A stretch of 64,000 nucleotides of DNA from Aplectana chamaeleonis (lineage: Eukaryota; Nematoda; Chromadorea; Rhabditida; Cosmocercidae), in contig JAPDOI010000714.1 of the NCBI GenBank assembly GCA_029168955.1, positions 124,001 to 188,000 of the forward strand, given 5' to 3'. The notes beneath the pieces were generated by a model. That model searched no databases, was not told the DNA's origin, and was given only the letters and a program-made list of their open reading frames with translations. Positions within the stretch are counted from its first letter, which is position 1, and each line of letters opens with the position of its first letter. The position numbers and the translations under genes are program-made. Positions 11,656-23,011 of the stretch are shown here, piece by piece.

Positions 11656-11862
11656 CGCGTAGTTGTGTTCCGCCAGACCTCCGCCGTATAAAGGCGGAAC
11701 TTGTTGGCCGCAAACGTCAGCCATTTGGTTCGAGACATCGCTCTTCAGCGTTTTCTTTATAACCTATTTTTTCCGAAACATCTTCTGTTCCACCCGAAAG
11801 ACCTGGCAATATCCCCAAGACAAGCACAACAACAGCGATAAGGCGGAACACAACTACGAGTG
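11656..11862. mobile_element. small element with 17-bp terminal inverted repeats
   Basis: The left end CGTAGTTGTGTTCCGCC and the right end GGCGGAACACAACTACG are perfect reverse complements, with a further weaker match outward (CAGACACG against AGTGTGTG). The interior is about 170 bp and non-coding. Confidence 0.75.
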
Positions 11863-11881
11863 TGTGAAATTGATTCTGAAA

Positions 11882-11947
11882 CTCCTCATTCACTCACACA
11901 TGCGAGGGTAGCTTCTGGGTAGCTTCTCCTCATTCACTCACACATGC
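11882..11947. repeat. 22-bp direct repeat
   Basis: Two exact copies of a 22-bp unit beginning CTCCTCATTCACTCAC lie at 11882-11903 and 11926-11947. The spacer itself holds a doubled GGTAGCTTCT-like word. This looks like a local tandem duplication. Confidence 0.8.
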
Positions 11948-12488
11948 AGGTTGGACCCGTATCCTCTCTTTAGGCTGTCACAAGGGGGAAAGTCCCATAT
12001 AGAAAAACCTGGTAGCAGGTGTGCAATTGTTAGTTCGGAAGGAAAATTTTCATACCACTTCTGTGCCAGCAAAACGAAACAGAAGAGATAACCCTTCGAA
12101 AGCTCTTTCTTTGGAGTCTGACCCAATGTTTCATACAACTTTGGGCGAGAAGAAAATACTTGGGTTGGGGTATTGATCAGAGGGAAAAAATGAGTAGGGA
12201 AGGAACATCGCGTGTCGATTGCGAAAAGACAGTGACAAAGCGTGCATGCTACCAAAACATCGTCGAGTAGCAAGCGGGGCATCACCGCGAAAGTAAGCAT
12301 TGATAAAATCCTTCAAAATATTTCTCCCACTTGTTTCGGAGAAAAATGACTGAATGTTAAAACAGTTCCTGACTAATACTGATGCTGCATGTGGTGAAAT
12401 ATTCATAGAAAAGAAAACCCTATCAGAAACATGAAATCTCAATCAAACGTCAACGCTTTTCAGTCGTGATGAATTTCCCTTCTTCTAG
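11948..12488. other. no recognisable gene
   Basis: Unique-looking sequence upstream of the candidate exons at 12489. A TTTTCAG followed shortly by ATG (about 12456-12470) could be a splice or trans-splice acceptor for that candidate, but this is not established. Confidence 0.3.
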
Positions 12489-13091
12489 CGGAGATCACAT
12501 TTCGCTCACGGCATGACTCCAAGTATGAGAGGCATGTGAAGCAGTGGAAAACTTCTTTTGAGCTTCCCCCACCTTCAACGGAGTGGTGGAATTCGGCGAA
12601 ATATAACTGGTGATAAGAATGTTTCGACGGAAAAGCGACCGCTCACCGCTAGTGATCATCGAAATCGAAAACCCTTCAGAAACGCCCCAGAGCTTACATA
12701 TATCGAATGTGAAGTCGGGAAACCATATATAGTCTACAGCAATGGAAGTAGGACCTGGTGAGGTTGCGGCCTCTTCTTAACATACTGTAGTCTGATTGTG
12801 TTATCACTCATTTTTTCGAAATAACTGAGATTGGTCGGTGAATTTTAATTCCACTCTCACATTTTCAGCTGTTTTCATTGCTTCCACAGATTTAGCCGTA
12901 TCGGATCAAGCAGAGACTCACCGATCTATCACAACTGTCTCGGAAAAATGAGGGATACCACTAACAATCTACCGTATGTTGAGACGAGTCCGCAACCTCA
13001 TCAGTCCTTAGAATATCGATGTGATGACCGTCAAACAACGTGGAAAAAAATTAGGGCACGAACTCCACATGCAGGAAAACTCCGAACTTGA
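12489..13091 (+). CDS. candidate three-exon gene of unknown function (3' part)
   Basis: Three blocks join in frame: 12489-12609, 12653-12757 and 12869-13091. Acceptors are TTCTTCTAG, CACCGCTAG and ACATTTTCAG; donors are CTG/GTGATA and CTG/GTGAGG. The first block encodes EITFRSRHDSKYERHVKQW and SFELPPPSTEWW; the second PELTYIECEVGKPYIVYSNG; the third DSPIYHNCLGKMRDTTNN and SLEYRCDDRQTTWKKIR, ending at a TGA. I do not recognise the family; spaced Cys residues hint at an extracellular protein. The 43-bp first intron is short, and the start of exon 3 overlaps what looks like a second polypyrimidine tract, so the borders are uncertain. The last part resembles 17050-17180, where a similar frame ends TPHAGKPRK-stop. 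No start codon was assigned. Confidence 0.38.
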
Positions 13092-13852
13092 CAGTGACCA
13101 GGGCTCCAAATGAAGAAAAACTTCAAAAACAATTTCGCGCATACTTTACATCCATTTCCGTGCTCTTTCGATATTTTCGTTGACTGAAGAGGCCAACTCA
13201 GACATTCGGGGAGATGTTCCCGAGAACGATGACGGAACTTCCATCGAGGGGTGGTGGAGGGGACCTTAGGTCCTCCCAGCAGGTCCTCCCTTGTTCTCCC
13301 GTTCGCCATTCTTCCCCATGCTGTCGCAACCCTACACCCAGTGCTCGTTGATTGATTAAAATCAGCTGGAGGAAACTCGCTGTTCTCAACAGTTCCCTGT
13401 TCTTGGAAAACTGGAATAGGGTCAAAAATATTCTACTCTGACGACAAGTTACAGAGAGGCTTATATTCTCCCCTAAAATACTAAAATACGGACAGAGATA
13501 CCCTACACTGTCCTTGAGTGGGGAAACTGCCCCCCCCTCAACTCGCGAAGTGCGATAACACCTCGAGACTAGTCAGTTTGCGTCGCCGTATACTTTGCGG
13601 CTTTATTAACGAATTCATCATGCTCGGGGGGAGACCAAGGAAGCAACAGTGATGCAAACTCCCCTTGTTCTCCCCCTGCAATCGATTGTTTCGAGCGTCA
13701 TTCGTTGTGTATATTTCGTTCCCTCTCCCCTCGACCGAGTGATAACGACCAAATAAGGTCTATTGTCCTCGGGAACTTCCTCACAAATATCTGAGAAGGT
13801 ATACAGATTAAAAAAAAGTAGTTCATAGCTTTTTTTGCTCTTACGATGCCTT

Positions 13853-14333
13853 TAAAGGCACAGTCCAACCTCAGAGGTAATTTTTCATATTTTGGTCCGG
13901 CTGCCGTCTACAGCAACCCTGCCAAGCGCGAAATCTCAATTCGTTCAAATAAGCGAGAAAAAGCTAGGAAAAAGTCGGCCACGCCCCCTTGAAAGAAAAA
14001 ATGGGTAACGCCCACCGTCAGGTTTCCGACCTCAATAGGGAAGAGACGCGCGAGTGATTTCATTCAAAACCTATGTTCTTCAATTTGTTTTTGGTCTGGC
14101 TTTATATTGTGGCCTGCTCCAGAACGATGGCTGCGAATGACAAGAAAATACAGGCTCGAGACAACTCGTCCGCAAACTTCTAGCCGTTCAAAAGCGAAAT
14201 TTTTGAGGAGCCGTAACTCCGTTCGTAGTGATTTTTGAGCAATGCGGGAGACATCACTGTGATCAGCTTGAAATCGTCTCCAAGATAGGTACAGAAACCA
14301 AAAATCGATTCTGAGGTGGGACTGTGGCTTTAA
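13853..14333. mobile_element. MITE, family D (variant D'), copy 1
   Basis: The left end AAAGGCACAGTCCAACCTCAG and the right end CTGAGGTGGGACTGTGGCTTTAA are inverted repeats at TTAA-type sites. The interior (GCCAAGCGCGAAATCTC, AAAAAATGGGTAACGCCCAC, TTTTTGGTCTGGCTTTAT) matches 48150-49579 and 60364-60837 in the same or inverted order. Confidence 0.85.
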
Positions 14334-15065
14334 GCAAAATTTAGCCGTTGCCATGGCTAGCACTATTCCAAGCTTGCCGTTTTTCAATAAGGAAAGAGTT
14401 GGTAATTTTGTTGTGGATTATGGCTACACCAGTTTCTTTCCCTTTTTCGTGTTATTTCTGCGTGTATCTATAGTGAACATTTCAGCTGTATTGATGAAGG
14501 AAAATGAGTGTTCGTGAGTAAAATTTACCGCTTTTTGACGCTTCCGGCGTTTTTTCACCAAAACTCGGAAATAGTTCAAAATTTTTCTGTCGACTGAGCC
14601 GTAAAGTCCACAGAAACGCATTCAAACGCCCTAGTCGTCGGCCAATTTTTGTGTCTTTTTCAGTCTCGTCTAAAGTCTTAACAACTATGGATACACGCAC
14701 GAATGACACGCAAAATAGAAGAACCAGAAAAAAACATAACCCGGAAAAAAGTTATAAGACGATTCCTCCTCAATTGACCGCAAACTTGAAACCGAGCCAG
14801 ACATGGTTAGATTATGCTTAGCGGAAGTAAACAATCGCACCAACATCTGAAAACCGTTGCCGTAGACTGTACATGGATTGATCCACACTGGCCGTCTTTC
14901 TGGGTGCACACGGCGTATTTGTGTTCGTAAAAACATGACAGTGCGCTTCATTCCGCCTGTCACCAGGTCCGCGAGCTGGAAGCTTTCACTTCATGTCAAC
15001 TTTCACATCACTTCATACCTTCAAATCAATTCCAGAATAGAAATCATACCGATTCTGGTTAGACA
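14334..15065. other. no recognisable gene
   Basis: Several short frames occur, but none has a recognisable domain or a consistent splice structure. Confidence 0.4.
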
Positions 15066-15140
15066 CTATTCCTACTCCTCAACGCCAGCTCGTCACGCAC
15101 GTCACTTTGCTTCGTGGGCGCAGCGTTGGAGTATGAATAG
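15066..15140. repeat. 75-bp foldback
   Basis: CTATTCCTACTCCTCAACGC at the left pairs with GCGTTGGAGTATGAATAG at the right. The centre is GC-rich, with CGTCACGCACGTCAC. Confidence 0.6.
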
Positions 15141-15392
15141 TTTCTAGGTGCGTGACGCGTTTGCAAAGACAATGAATACTCCAGAGGCGACGCCATAGCG
15201 CAGCGGAATAAAGTGGACCTCAACTTCTCCAAGAATGCAAGATCCGAACACGCGTTTGCCATCATGGTAGAAGCGGATAGCACTTGAATGAAATATTATG
15301 ATATGGAACCAAATCGATGATGCTTTCATAACAAAAATGATGATAAAGGCAAAGCGAGCGTCACGCGCGTGCGGCTCGGGCGTGGCGTCAGG

Positions 15393-15467
15393 ACATTAAT
15401 ACTCCTACGCCAAGTTCGCGCTTCACGCGCGTGACGCGCTGGCGTTAAAAAGTATGAATAGCATCTT
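15393..15467. repeat. second foldback of the same kind
   Basis: TAATACTCCTACGCCA on the left pairs imperfectly with TGGCGTTAAAAAGTATGAATA on the right, around a CGCTTCACGCGCGTGACGCG centre that is itself palindromic. Resembles 15066-15140. Confidence 0.6.
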
Positions 15468-16305
15468 ACGCAAACTTCTAATGAGCAAGTCACTCCGGCT
15501 ACTCCGGCTGCACAAAGGTAAAATTCCACATCCACGTCAGAACTTCGCGCTCCCGGGGGTTTCAGCAACCTGTCAAGGACCCCAGGATTGTCATTGAGCA
15601 TCCATGAAAGTTGGGATAAAATTAGACCCAGCCATCGAACGCCTCCTGTATTTTCTTAATACTCTTTTTCTCACTAATCATTGATTATCCCTCATAAAGT
15701 TGTCTTAGGAAAATAACCAAAACCATGGATTCCCAGAACCATCTCTCGCTCAACCCTACACCAATCAGTGGCCTTTCACCTTATGGATCCTAATCTTTTT
15801 CGGCGTATCCGGCTCGGCTTGCTTACTGTAGGGATTCCTATCTTAGCCATCAGTGTCCCGGAAGCGCGTTCCTGTGGGTAATCTAGCTGTTACCCGACTT
15901 CTCAGATTAACCCTGCCGCCACGCTCTTAGATCTCACGCTATCAAGATTTCTTCTATGGGATTACCTGAGGAACGAAGCACACACAAGGTGCCGCGCATT
16001 GTGTTAGAAAAGCGACACATTACCGAAACTCACTCATAGAGTAATGGGATTTTAGTGTGATTATGTTGGGAAAAAATTGCGATTCAGTGCGGAAACAGAT
16101 TCGTCGGATTGCATATAGTACGGGAAATACCGTGAAGACTCACAAAAAAACTAGTAGTATGTGAGAAATTCAAAGATTAGAGGCATGAAGCACTTTAAAT
16201 TAGGTTAGAACCACGTCCAGAGGTCGAGAAATAAGTGAATTCTGTACAGAATGAGTAATGAAAAGTACTGAGCGAAAGCTACAGTAAGATGCATTCGAAG
16301 GCCAA
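15468..16305. other. no recognisable gene
   Basis: Unique-looking sequence with no element ends or exons that I can support. Confidence 0.4.
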
Positions 16306-16530
16306 TCACATGAGAAGCGGCTTATCCCAACCCAATACTAGGATTAGCTCCCAAGAAAAATTTCTGCCCAGCGGTGAGGGACAACTAGACATATTCCAAC
16401 CGTAGTCGTTTTTCCTTGAAGACGCCGCTGTGCTGGTCGTGTAATTGTCAAACGGTGGAAAACCACATTGAACAACGCTCACATCACCCGAAATGATGTG
16501 GGAACCAACGCGGGGAGAACACGGGGCTGG
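16306..16530 (-). CDS. open, coding-like segment, 74 codons, unknown
   Basis: On the minus strand the frame is open from just after an in-frame TAG (16533-16531) to a TGA at 16308-16306. It encodes stretches such as VGSHIISGDVSVVQCGFPPF and NDYGWNMSSCPSPLG. The same frame upstream of the TAG is also open for about 45 codons (MPAPSSRICSIASEH). The plus strand is open over much of the same interval (HFPIEDTVIRVIDRHLR), so the coding strand is not settled. It could be a decayed gene on either strand. No family recognised. Confidence 0.22.
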   Translation of the reverse strand, partial: PAPCSPRVGSHIISGDVSVVQCGFPPFDNYTTSTAASSRKNDYGWNMSSCPSPLGRNFSWELILVLGWDKPLLM

Positions 16531-16998
16531 CTATTCAACGGGACCAGATGTAGCACGGCGGCTGTACCCATGAGAAACAAGACTAGGATGTTCGGATGCG
16601 ATAGAACAGATTCGAGATGATGGGGCAGGCATTTTCCCATCGAAGACACGGTTATCCGCGTAATAGATCGTCACCTCAGGTCAGGAGGCGAGGATTATTG
16701 GCACACGATAGTTGACTCATAATTGGACTTCGCACCTCAATTTTGTAATTGGACTGCCTTTGTTTCGCCTATAATATCGAACATTGACAGAGCTAGTGTT
16801 GAGGAGGGAAGTATAAGCCGCTTCACTTCGAAGAATTGATGTATTTCTTCTGTTGTGGGTTAAAGGCATCGTACACGTTGGAAATCATTTCCATTTTTTT
16901 TTGCACAATCAATTCACTTGGGCTAGCTAGCATCAGCCACGAAACTTGAGCCTCTCATAATGAGCACCTTAAGTTATGGTCACGTGAAAACTGATGTG

Positions 16999-17042
16999 GG
17001 GTCGATCATCTAGCACTTCTGGGTCGATCATCTAGCACTTTT
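16999..17042. repeat. 22-bp tandem duplication
   Basis: GGGTCGATCATCTAGCACTT followed by CT is repeated directly (16999-17020 and 17021-17042) with one difference at the end. Confidence 0.85.
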
Positions 17043-17049
17043 TTATTGA

Positions 17050-17180
17050 ATGTTGATGCGACCGTCCAACAACTCGAAAAACATTTATGGCACAAACTCC
17101 TCATGCAGGAAAACCTCGGAAATGATAGTGACCAGGCCTCCGTATGCAGAAAAACTTCAAAAACGGTTCTGGCGCAGAAT
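17050..17180 (+). pseudogene. fragment resembling the last exon of the 12.5-13.1 kb candidate
   Basis: Nucleotide similarity to 13018-13135, including GCAGGAAAAC and GAAAAACTTCAAAAAC. In the shared frame both encode a CD...TT...TPHAGK motif and stop soon after. It suggests a duplicated exon or a repeat overlapping that exon. Without the upstream exons I treat it as a fragment. Confidence 0.3.
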
Positions 17181-17323
17181 TCAAATCCAATTTAACAGTG
17201 TATCCAATTGGTTTTTCTTCAGAAATGAAGGTTTTTGAAGCACTTTTTCGATATTTCCGTTCACTAAAGCGGCAAATCTATACAAAACCATGAAAAAATG
17301 ATACATGATTTTCGGCGCAGACG

Positions 17324-17716
17324 AAGGCAGTGTTCACGATAAAAGTCGTTTTTTCTGTTTTTCCGCCTATCTTGAAAACGGTTCCATGCTGATTTCAATA
17401 ATGTCCCTGGAATCGTACAAGACCCTTTGAAAGCGGAGTTATGGTCCCTCAAAATTCAGCTAGGGAAGCATTGTGGACGAGTTGTCCGAGGCTTGTAACT
17501 CCCGTTTTTTTTTAGCCGATGTGTGCGAGCCAACCTGAGTAAAGAGAGACGTTGAGAACGAAGGGAAGAACGGGGCTTTCGATCGGAAACCATCGCTCAT
17601 CTAACCTCGAATTCAGGGCAACTGTCATAGGACGTGGGCGGAGTGGCCCAAGGGGTTGGCTGGCCCACGAGATTTTCACCCACTTACCGGCCGTTTTTCG
17701 TCGCACTTCCGCTCTT
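17324..17716. mobile_element. MITE, family A, copy 3, left part (split by the RTE LINE)
   Basis: Starts AAGGCAGTGTTCACGATAAA. It is colinear with 55776-56170 through GGACGTGGGCGGAGTGGCCC and GAGATTTTCACCCACTTACC to CGCACTTCCGCTCTT, then breaks off where the LINE begins. Confidence 0.88.
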
Positions 17717-20700
17717 GGGGGTGTGTATACAAGTCTGTTGGTACCTGCTCGTTGGTGCCCCTGCTTCTACCGAACCCAGCAGACGTTTGAGTGTACACAG
17801 GGAACGTTCGAGCGATATAGCGTGCACAACTATATCGCGAAAGTATCCCGCACATTGCATAAAGGTGTCGCCGTCCGGCACACTAAGGCCTCTGGTCCAT
17901 AACACCTTAGGATCCGTACCTAGGGAGTCATGGAGTCTTTGGCCACAAGCCACAATTTCGCCACCCTGAACTGTCGATCGCTGTCGAGTGATATCCAAAA
18001 AACTGCGCTATCCAGACTTCTGAGCTATTTCCATGCACCGTTTGCTGCTTTGCAGGAAACCCGTCTCAAGGATAGACCCGTCATCAGCGTCGGAGAGTAC
18101 ACCATCTACTGCGGTAACGCTGACGATAGGAGAGTGGGAGGCTGTGCAATAGCTGTAAGGAAGGATTTCAATGGTATGGTCAAGGAGTTCGGCTCAACGT
18201 CGTGTCGGAATGCATTCGTACGACTGCGGGATCACAGAGGATTCAATCTGTGGATAGTGAGTGCTCATGCGCCCACTGAAACCGCCGAAGACAATTCGAA
18301 GGATGCGTTTTATGAGGAACTCAATACGTTGCTGGCCAGGATACCTTGTCAACATGCTGTTGTCGTGGGGATTGACGCAAATGCGAAGATGGGACTTGAT
18401 CAGGAATCCGAAGTACTCGGTAAATGGTTCTACCCAGTGGAGCAAACATCGGACAATGGCTACCGCCTTGTCGACTTTTGTGAACGCAGTGGTTTGATTA
18501 TTGCATCGACATTCAAGAGGAATCATCGCCGCCATCAGCTTACGTGGCAGGGACCAACCCGGCTATCTCCAGAAGAGCAGCGGAAGCGGAAGATGACAAC
18601 TTTGAAACTACAGCTTGACTATGTCCTGACGAGGAATATTCCAGTATCGGACATTCGAAGATCTAGAGCTGTGTGGGATGTCGCATTCGATTCGGATCAC
18701 CGTCCTGTTCTGTTGAACTTCACTGCGAGGATTCATAAGAGGAAGCGAGGGGCTCAGCCTCTCCAGAGGATTGACATGACAAGTCTCAGAGATGAAGAGT
18801 GCAGAAGGAATTTCCGACAACGCGTTTCTATTCACATCGGAGTACGGACTAAGAAGAAACTTTGCGACGCGGATTCTTTTGTCAAGTGCATCCAGGACGC
18901 TTCGAAAGAGGCACTCCCGGTTGTACAGCCTAAGAAGAAGTTCGCCTACGTCTCAGAAGAAACAACATCTACCTACAACAGAGTATGTGCTCTCCGAACT
19001 GCAGGAAACTTCGTGGAGGAGAAGCGTCTGAGGAGGAAGTTGCGTCGGCAGCTTCAAAGTGACCGCGAACGAGTGGACGTGTAGAGCTAAGGAGTTCGAG
19101 AAGGCTTGGGAGGAGAAGAATCCGAGGAAAGCCTACACGTTGCTGCGACAGTATAGCGGGAAGATGAAGAGATGTTCTCTTGTCTTGAACACTACCAATG
19201 GAGTTGCAGTTGGTGATGCGACGCTGCCAATATGGAAGGATTACTTCAGTTCACTACTGAATCGTCCAGCGCCATCAGTACCTGAGCTCATGTTCAGAGA
19301 GCACATTACGATGTCAGTGAGGAACCGCCGACTGAGTCTGAAGTTTTGGATTGTGTCCGGAAAATGAAGAATGGAAGGCAGGTGGAGATGACAACATCAC
19401 TGCTGAAATGCTGAAAGCTCTTCCTCCGTCTGGGATTCGTGAAATGACCAACACCATCCGTGCCATATGGATGAGCGAAAGGATACCCGATTCGTGGAGA
19501 CATGCGATCATCGTACCTCTTCACAAGAAGCTATCCGTCACGGATCCTAAGAACTACAGAGGAATCTCTCTACTTCGTGTCATGTACAAGGTTTTAGAAC
19601 GTATCATTCTCGAGCGACTTATCAAACATCGTGAAGGAACGACCAGAGATGAGCAAGCCGGTTTTCGACCTGGAAGATCGACCATCGACCAAGTGTTCGT
19701 CGTGAGAAGAGTAATTGAATCGTGGCAGCGGTTTTCGAAGCCATTACAGCTTGCTTTTTTGGACTTTGAAGCCGCGTTCGACTCTCCTCATCGTGATCGA
19801 TTGCTCAATGCTCTGCGAGCAGATGGAGTCCCGGAAAAGTATGTTCGGTTAATCGAGGACATGAACAAAGGAACAACAGCAGCAGTTCGTACACCTGTCG
19901 GATTTACGTCAGCTTTCGTGGTGAAAACAGGAGTAAGGCAAGGAGCCGTTGCAGGACCTTTTCTTTTCAACTTCGCCGTTGATGACATCATGCGTAGAGT
20001 TGCAGAACAGTTTCCTGCGGATGTGATCCTAACACCATCAGGACGCTCCCTTGTCGACCTGGAGTACGCCGACGACATTGTGTTATTCGCTGAAAACAAC
20101 GCAAAACTGCAAAGGATTGTGAACCTCGTTTCGAAGTATGCCGCAGCCTATGGACTTCGTCTTCGTCCCGACAAATGCAAGCAGATGTGGGTCTCTCAGA
20201 GGCCTTCAACTGGAGTTTGTGTGGACGGACAACGTATCGAACTGGTGGACGATTTCTGTTATTTGGGCTGTTTGCTGAAGAACGATGGTAGTTATGCAGC
20301 GGATATTCGACAACGATGTGCGAAAGCTACGTCTGCATTCAATTCTCTAACCAAGTGTTTGTGGTCTACCACCATCGCGAAGGAAGTCAAGTTGCGCGTC
20401 TACCTATCCGCTATTCGCCCTATCATGATGTACGGATCGGAGACGTGGGCAGCACCGAAAACGCAGATGGAAAGGTTGGATTGCACGGAGAGGAAGCTTT
20501 TTAGGCGTTTGCTTGGATATTTCTGGCCGCGTGTATGCCATAACGAAGACCTTTACAAGGAAATCGACGCAGTACATCAACGCTTGACACGAGGGAGGTG
20601 CCAGCATCTCCTAACGCCATCTCAAGCAGCAATGGAAAGTCGACTTCGACTGCTCGGGCATATACTAAGAAGAACGCCGGATCGTCTCGTACAACACGCT

Positions 20701-20986
20701 TTAAAAATGCTTCCAAATCCTGTCTGGAAACGGCCACCTGGGCGTAGGCGAAAGTTCTGGACGGATGTGGTTAAAGAGGATTTAAAGTCGCTCGGCATCG
20801 AAAGACAGTTCAGGCGCGATGTTTCGTTTCGCAGGAAATGGAATAGTGACAGCTGGATGGAATGTGTTCAAATTGTGGCTGAAGACCGTGAAAAATGGAC
20901 ACGGCTGACTACTAGGACGGCACACCTCGGTGAAGATGCGGAATGACCGCGTCAGGCGAAAGCCAACCGATTAAGTCAAGTAAGTC
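17717..20986 (+). mobile_element. RTE-clade non-LTR retrotransposon, near full length
   Basis: About 3.27 kb: a roughly 210-bp 5' leader, one long degraded coding region (endonuclease then reverse transcriptase), and a very short 3' tail ending in TAAGTCAAGTAAGTCA-like repeats. That organisation and length fit RTE elements. It interrupts a family A MITE; the missing right part of that MITE resumes at about 20987. Compared with the intact copy at 56.16 kb, about a dozen bases of the MITE were lost at the junction, so there is no clean target duplication. Confidence 0.92.
17930..20946 (+). pseudogene. RTE endonuclease-reverse transcriptase, frameshifted
   Basis: The ATG at 17930 opens a 384-codon frame with an APE-type endonuclease: Asn14 (NCRSL), Glu43 (LQETR), SAHAPTE at 111-117, GIDANAK near 147-153, Asp230 (LDYVL) and SDH at 255-257. 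After a frame change near 19070 the linker continues (KEFEKAWEEKNPRKAYTLL). It shifts again near 19312 (EEPPTESEVLDCVRKMKNGR) and near 19378, then runs 531 codons from 19351 to 20946. That part holds the reverse transcriptase: DFEAAFDS, GVRQGAVAGPFLFNF and the catalytic YADD (residues 239-242 of the frame), followed by the RTE thumb and C-terminal region. Three frame breaks make this copy unlikely to be active. Its role in the intact family is target-primed reverse transcription. Confidence 0.92.
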
Positions 20987-21050
20987 AGAGGGACCCAAAG
21001 CTTCCGTTTTAGTCGAAAAAACTAGCAACTTTTTCTTCGTGAACACAGTA
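20987..21050. mobile_element. MITE, family A, copy 3, right part
   Basis: GGGACCCAAAGCTTCCGTTTTAG through CTTCGTGAACACAG matches the right end of the intact copy at 56185-56236. The final bases (TGTCTTTAA in the intact copy) are lost. Confidence 0.82.
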
Positions 21051-21051
21051 C

Positions 21052-21529
21052 CTCCTTAGACATTAATTTGGTGATTTTTATTTGATTGTGTAGCAGACCC
21101 TTCCTGTATAACACCTGCCAAATGCGAGATCTTAATTCCTTTAAATAAGCAAGATATGAGCGACCACCACAGGCCCGACCTCCTTCGCTCACCACCACAG
21201 GCCCGGCCCCTACTAGATTTACGATTTCGATAGCGGCTAAATGGATGGATGAATTCTCAACATGTCGTCGTTCTTCAGCTCTTCGCCGGTCTATCTCCTC
21301 ATCCTGTTTTGCTCTCGTGCAGCGATTGCGAATGAAGAAAAATGCAGGCCTGAGAAAAGTCGTCCAAGGAAATTCCGCCCCCAAAATGCAGGCATTTTAA
21401 AGGATCCATATATCCGTTCATAGGGGGTCCTTGGACGATTTCAGAAACAACATTGAGATCAGAGGGTGGATCTCTCCAATATAGGCATAAAAACAGAAAA
21501 ATAATTTTCTGAGTATTCTGTGCCTTTAA
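21052..21529. mobile_element. MITE, family D, copy 2 (decayed)
   Basis: Recognised by ACACCTGCCAAATGCGAGATC, AAATAAGCAAGATATG, GGGGGTCCTTGGACGATTTCAGA and the right end TTCTGTGCCTTTAA. The left end is lost against the previous element. Confidence 0.65.
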
Positions 21530-23011
21530 GGGAGAAATATCGAAGATAACGAATCTCAAATCGCATACTAAAGGACCCAAACTCTTGCAAGCACTCTGAG
21601 AGTTTTAGCCCAGAATGAGCCGAGAAATTAGCGCGAATTGCCTACTTAATAGCCGAAAAATAGCCGCGAAATAGCTGGTTTCCACCAAAGATTTAAATAT
21701 TTTTTGGAAAGTTGACTATAAACGTTTAAAGAAGAAGTTCAGAAATGACACGCTAATTTGGTTTGTTTATTGTAGTGGAGTTATGGCACTGATTGGTATG
21801 GGACCCCCCCCCTTCCTGCGGTTTACGTCGAAATGTTCGATTTCTTGATTACTTAATTATAAATTATTTGTATTTTATTACGAAATTCGATTACTTACTT
21901 TATTATAATTTTATATGAAATTTTCGATGCAATCGAGTGGAGGATAAGTTTTCAATTTTTCCAATCATTCCAAAAAAAGGGTCCCATTCAAATTTGAGCA
22001 GTTATCCGAATATTCTTCTGAAAACCTCATTCAAAAAAGTTCATTCACTCGGCGGTTTTGAAAGCACGTTAGTCGAATAAATTCATCCGTTTGGTATTCT
22101 TTTGAAGGGCACCTAAAGTCTGTCCGAATGAGACCGCCCACCCACGCGGCCTGCGTGCTTGTCGAGCAGCACTTCTAGAAGACTTTTTTCGACGAGCCTT
22201 TGCACGACTGCTAACAATTGACTAGGAAATTTAACAAATAGCTAGCAATGTGTCTGATATTCCTGCTAATCGATCTACAGATTCGGAAAATGGCTTCGCC
22301 ACCGCCGCGTGGGCGGACAGTCTAACTTGTACAGACTTCATCTTATTGTTAGATCCGTTTCTCGGCGACTAAATGGCGCTATACCCAACGTAAGCTATAC
22401 CTAACCTTAGATTATCGACAAATGGATCTGAATTTGTGTTCATCGCTTTGAATAGTTTCAATGAAGGAATTTTCAGCCGAAACCCGAAAAAAAACTTCAA
22501 GATCATCAAGAAAACGGTTTTTGCCTTTTGTTCAACCTTGCGCGATTTTCAAAAACCCTTGATTTTCGTTTAGAGTAAACGTGGGTTGCTGTGGGTTATT
22601 TGGTCGTTTAATCACTCAGATTTTTCGTTCGGAAAGATCTTGGGAATCTTCAACTCTTTTGCAACTGCCAAGTTCATTAAACATACTAAGTATTCACTTT
22701 GCGTTGTAAAGGGAATCGACCTCATATCTGGATTGAGAATCCAGTCCACAGGAAAATCCTTGAAGTGTAAACCCTATGAACCCTAAAACTCCTACTGCAT
22801 GATGCCACAGTACTATTCGGCCACTGCCGGATATTCAAGAACAAAACTGTGATTGATTGACACTGATTGGATTTGCAAACGAGGAAGGAGGAAAAGGGAT
22901 TAGGTGAAGAGAGTTCTGTCGATTACCGCGCTCAGGCCACGATCGATCATCTAATTTGTATAGATAGATAGCATAATTGAGTTTGCCCGAGGAAACTGAC
23001 CGCAATCCTTA
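21530..23011. other. no recognisable gene
   Basis: Includes a T/A-rich stretch at 21840-21960 and some GC-richer patches (CCACCGCCGCGTGGGCGG near 22300). No exon or element ends can be supported. Confidence 0.4.
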
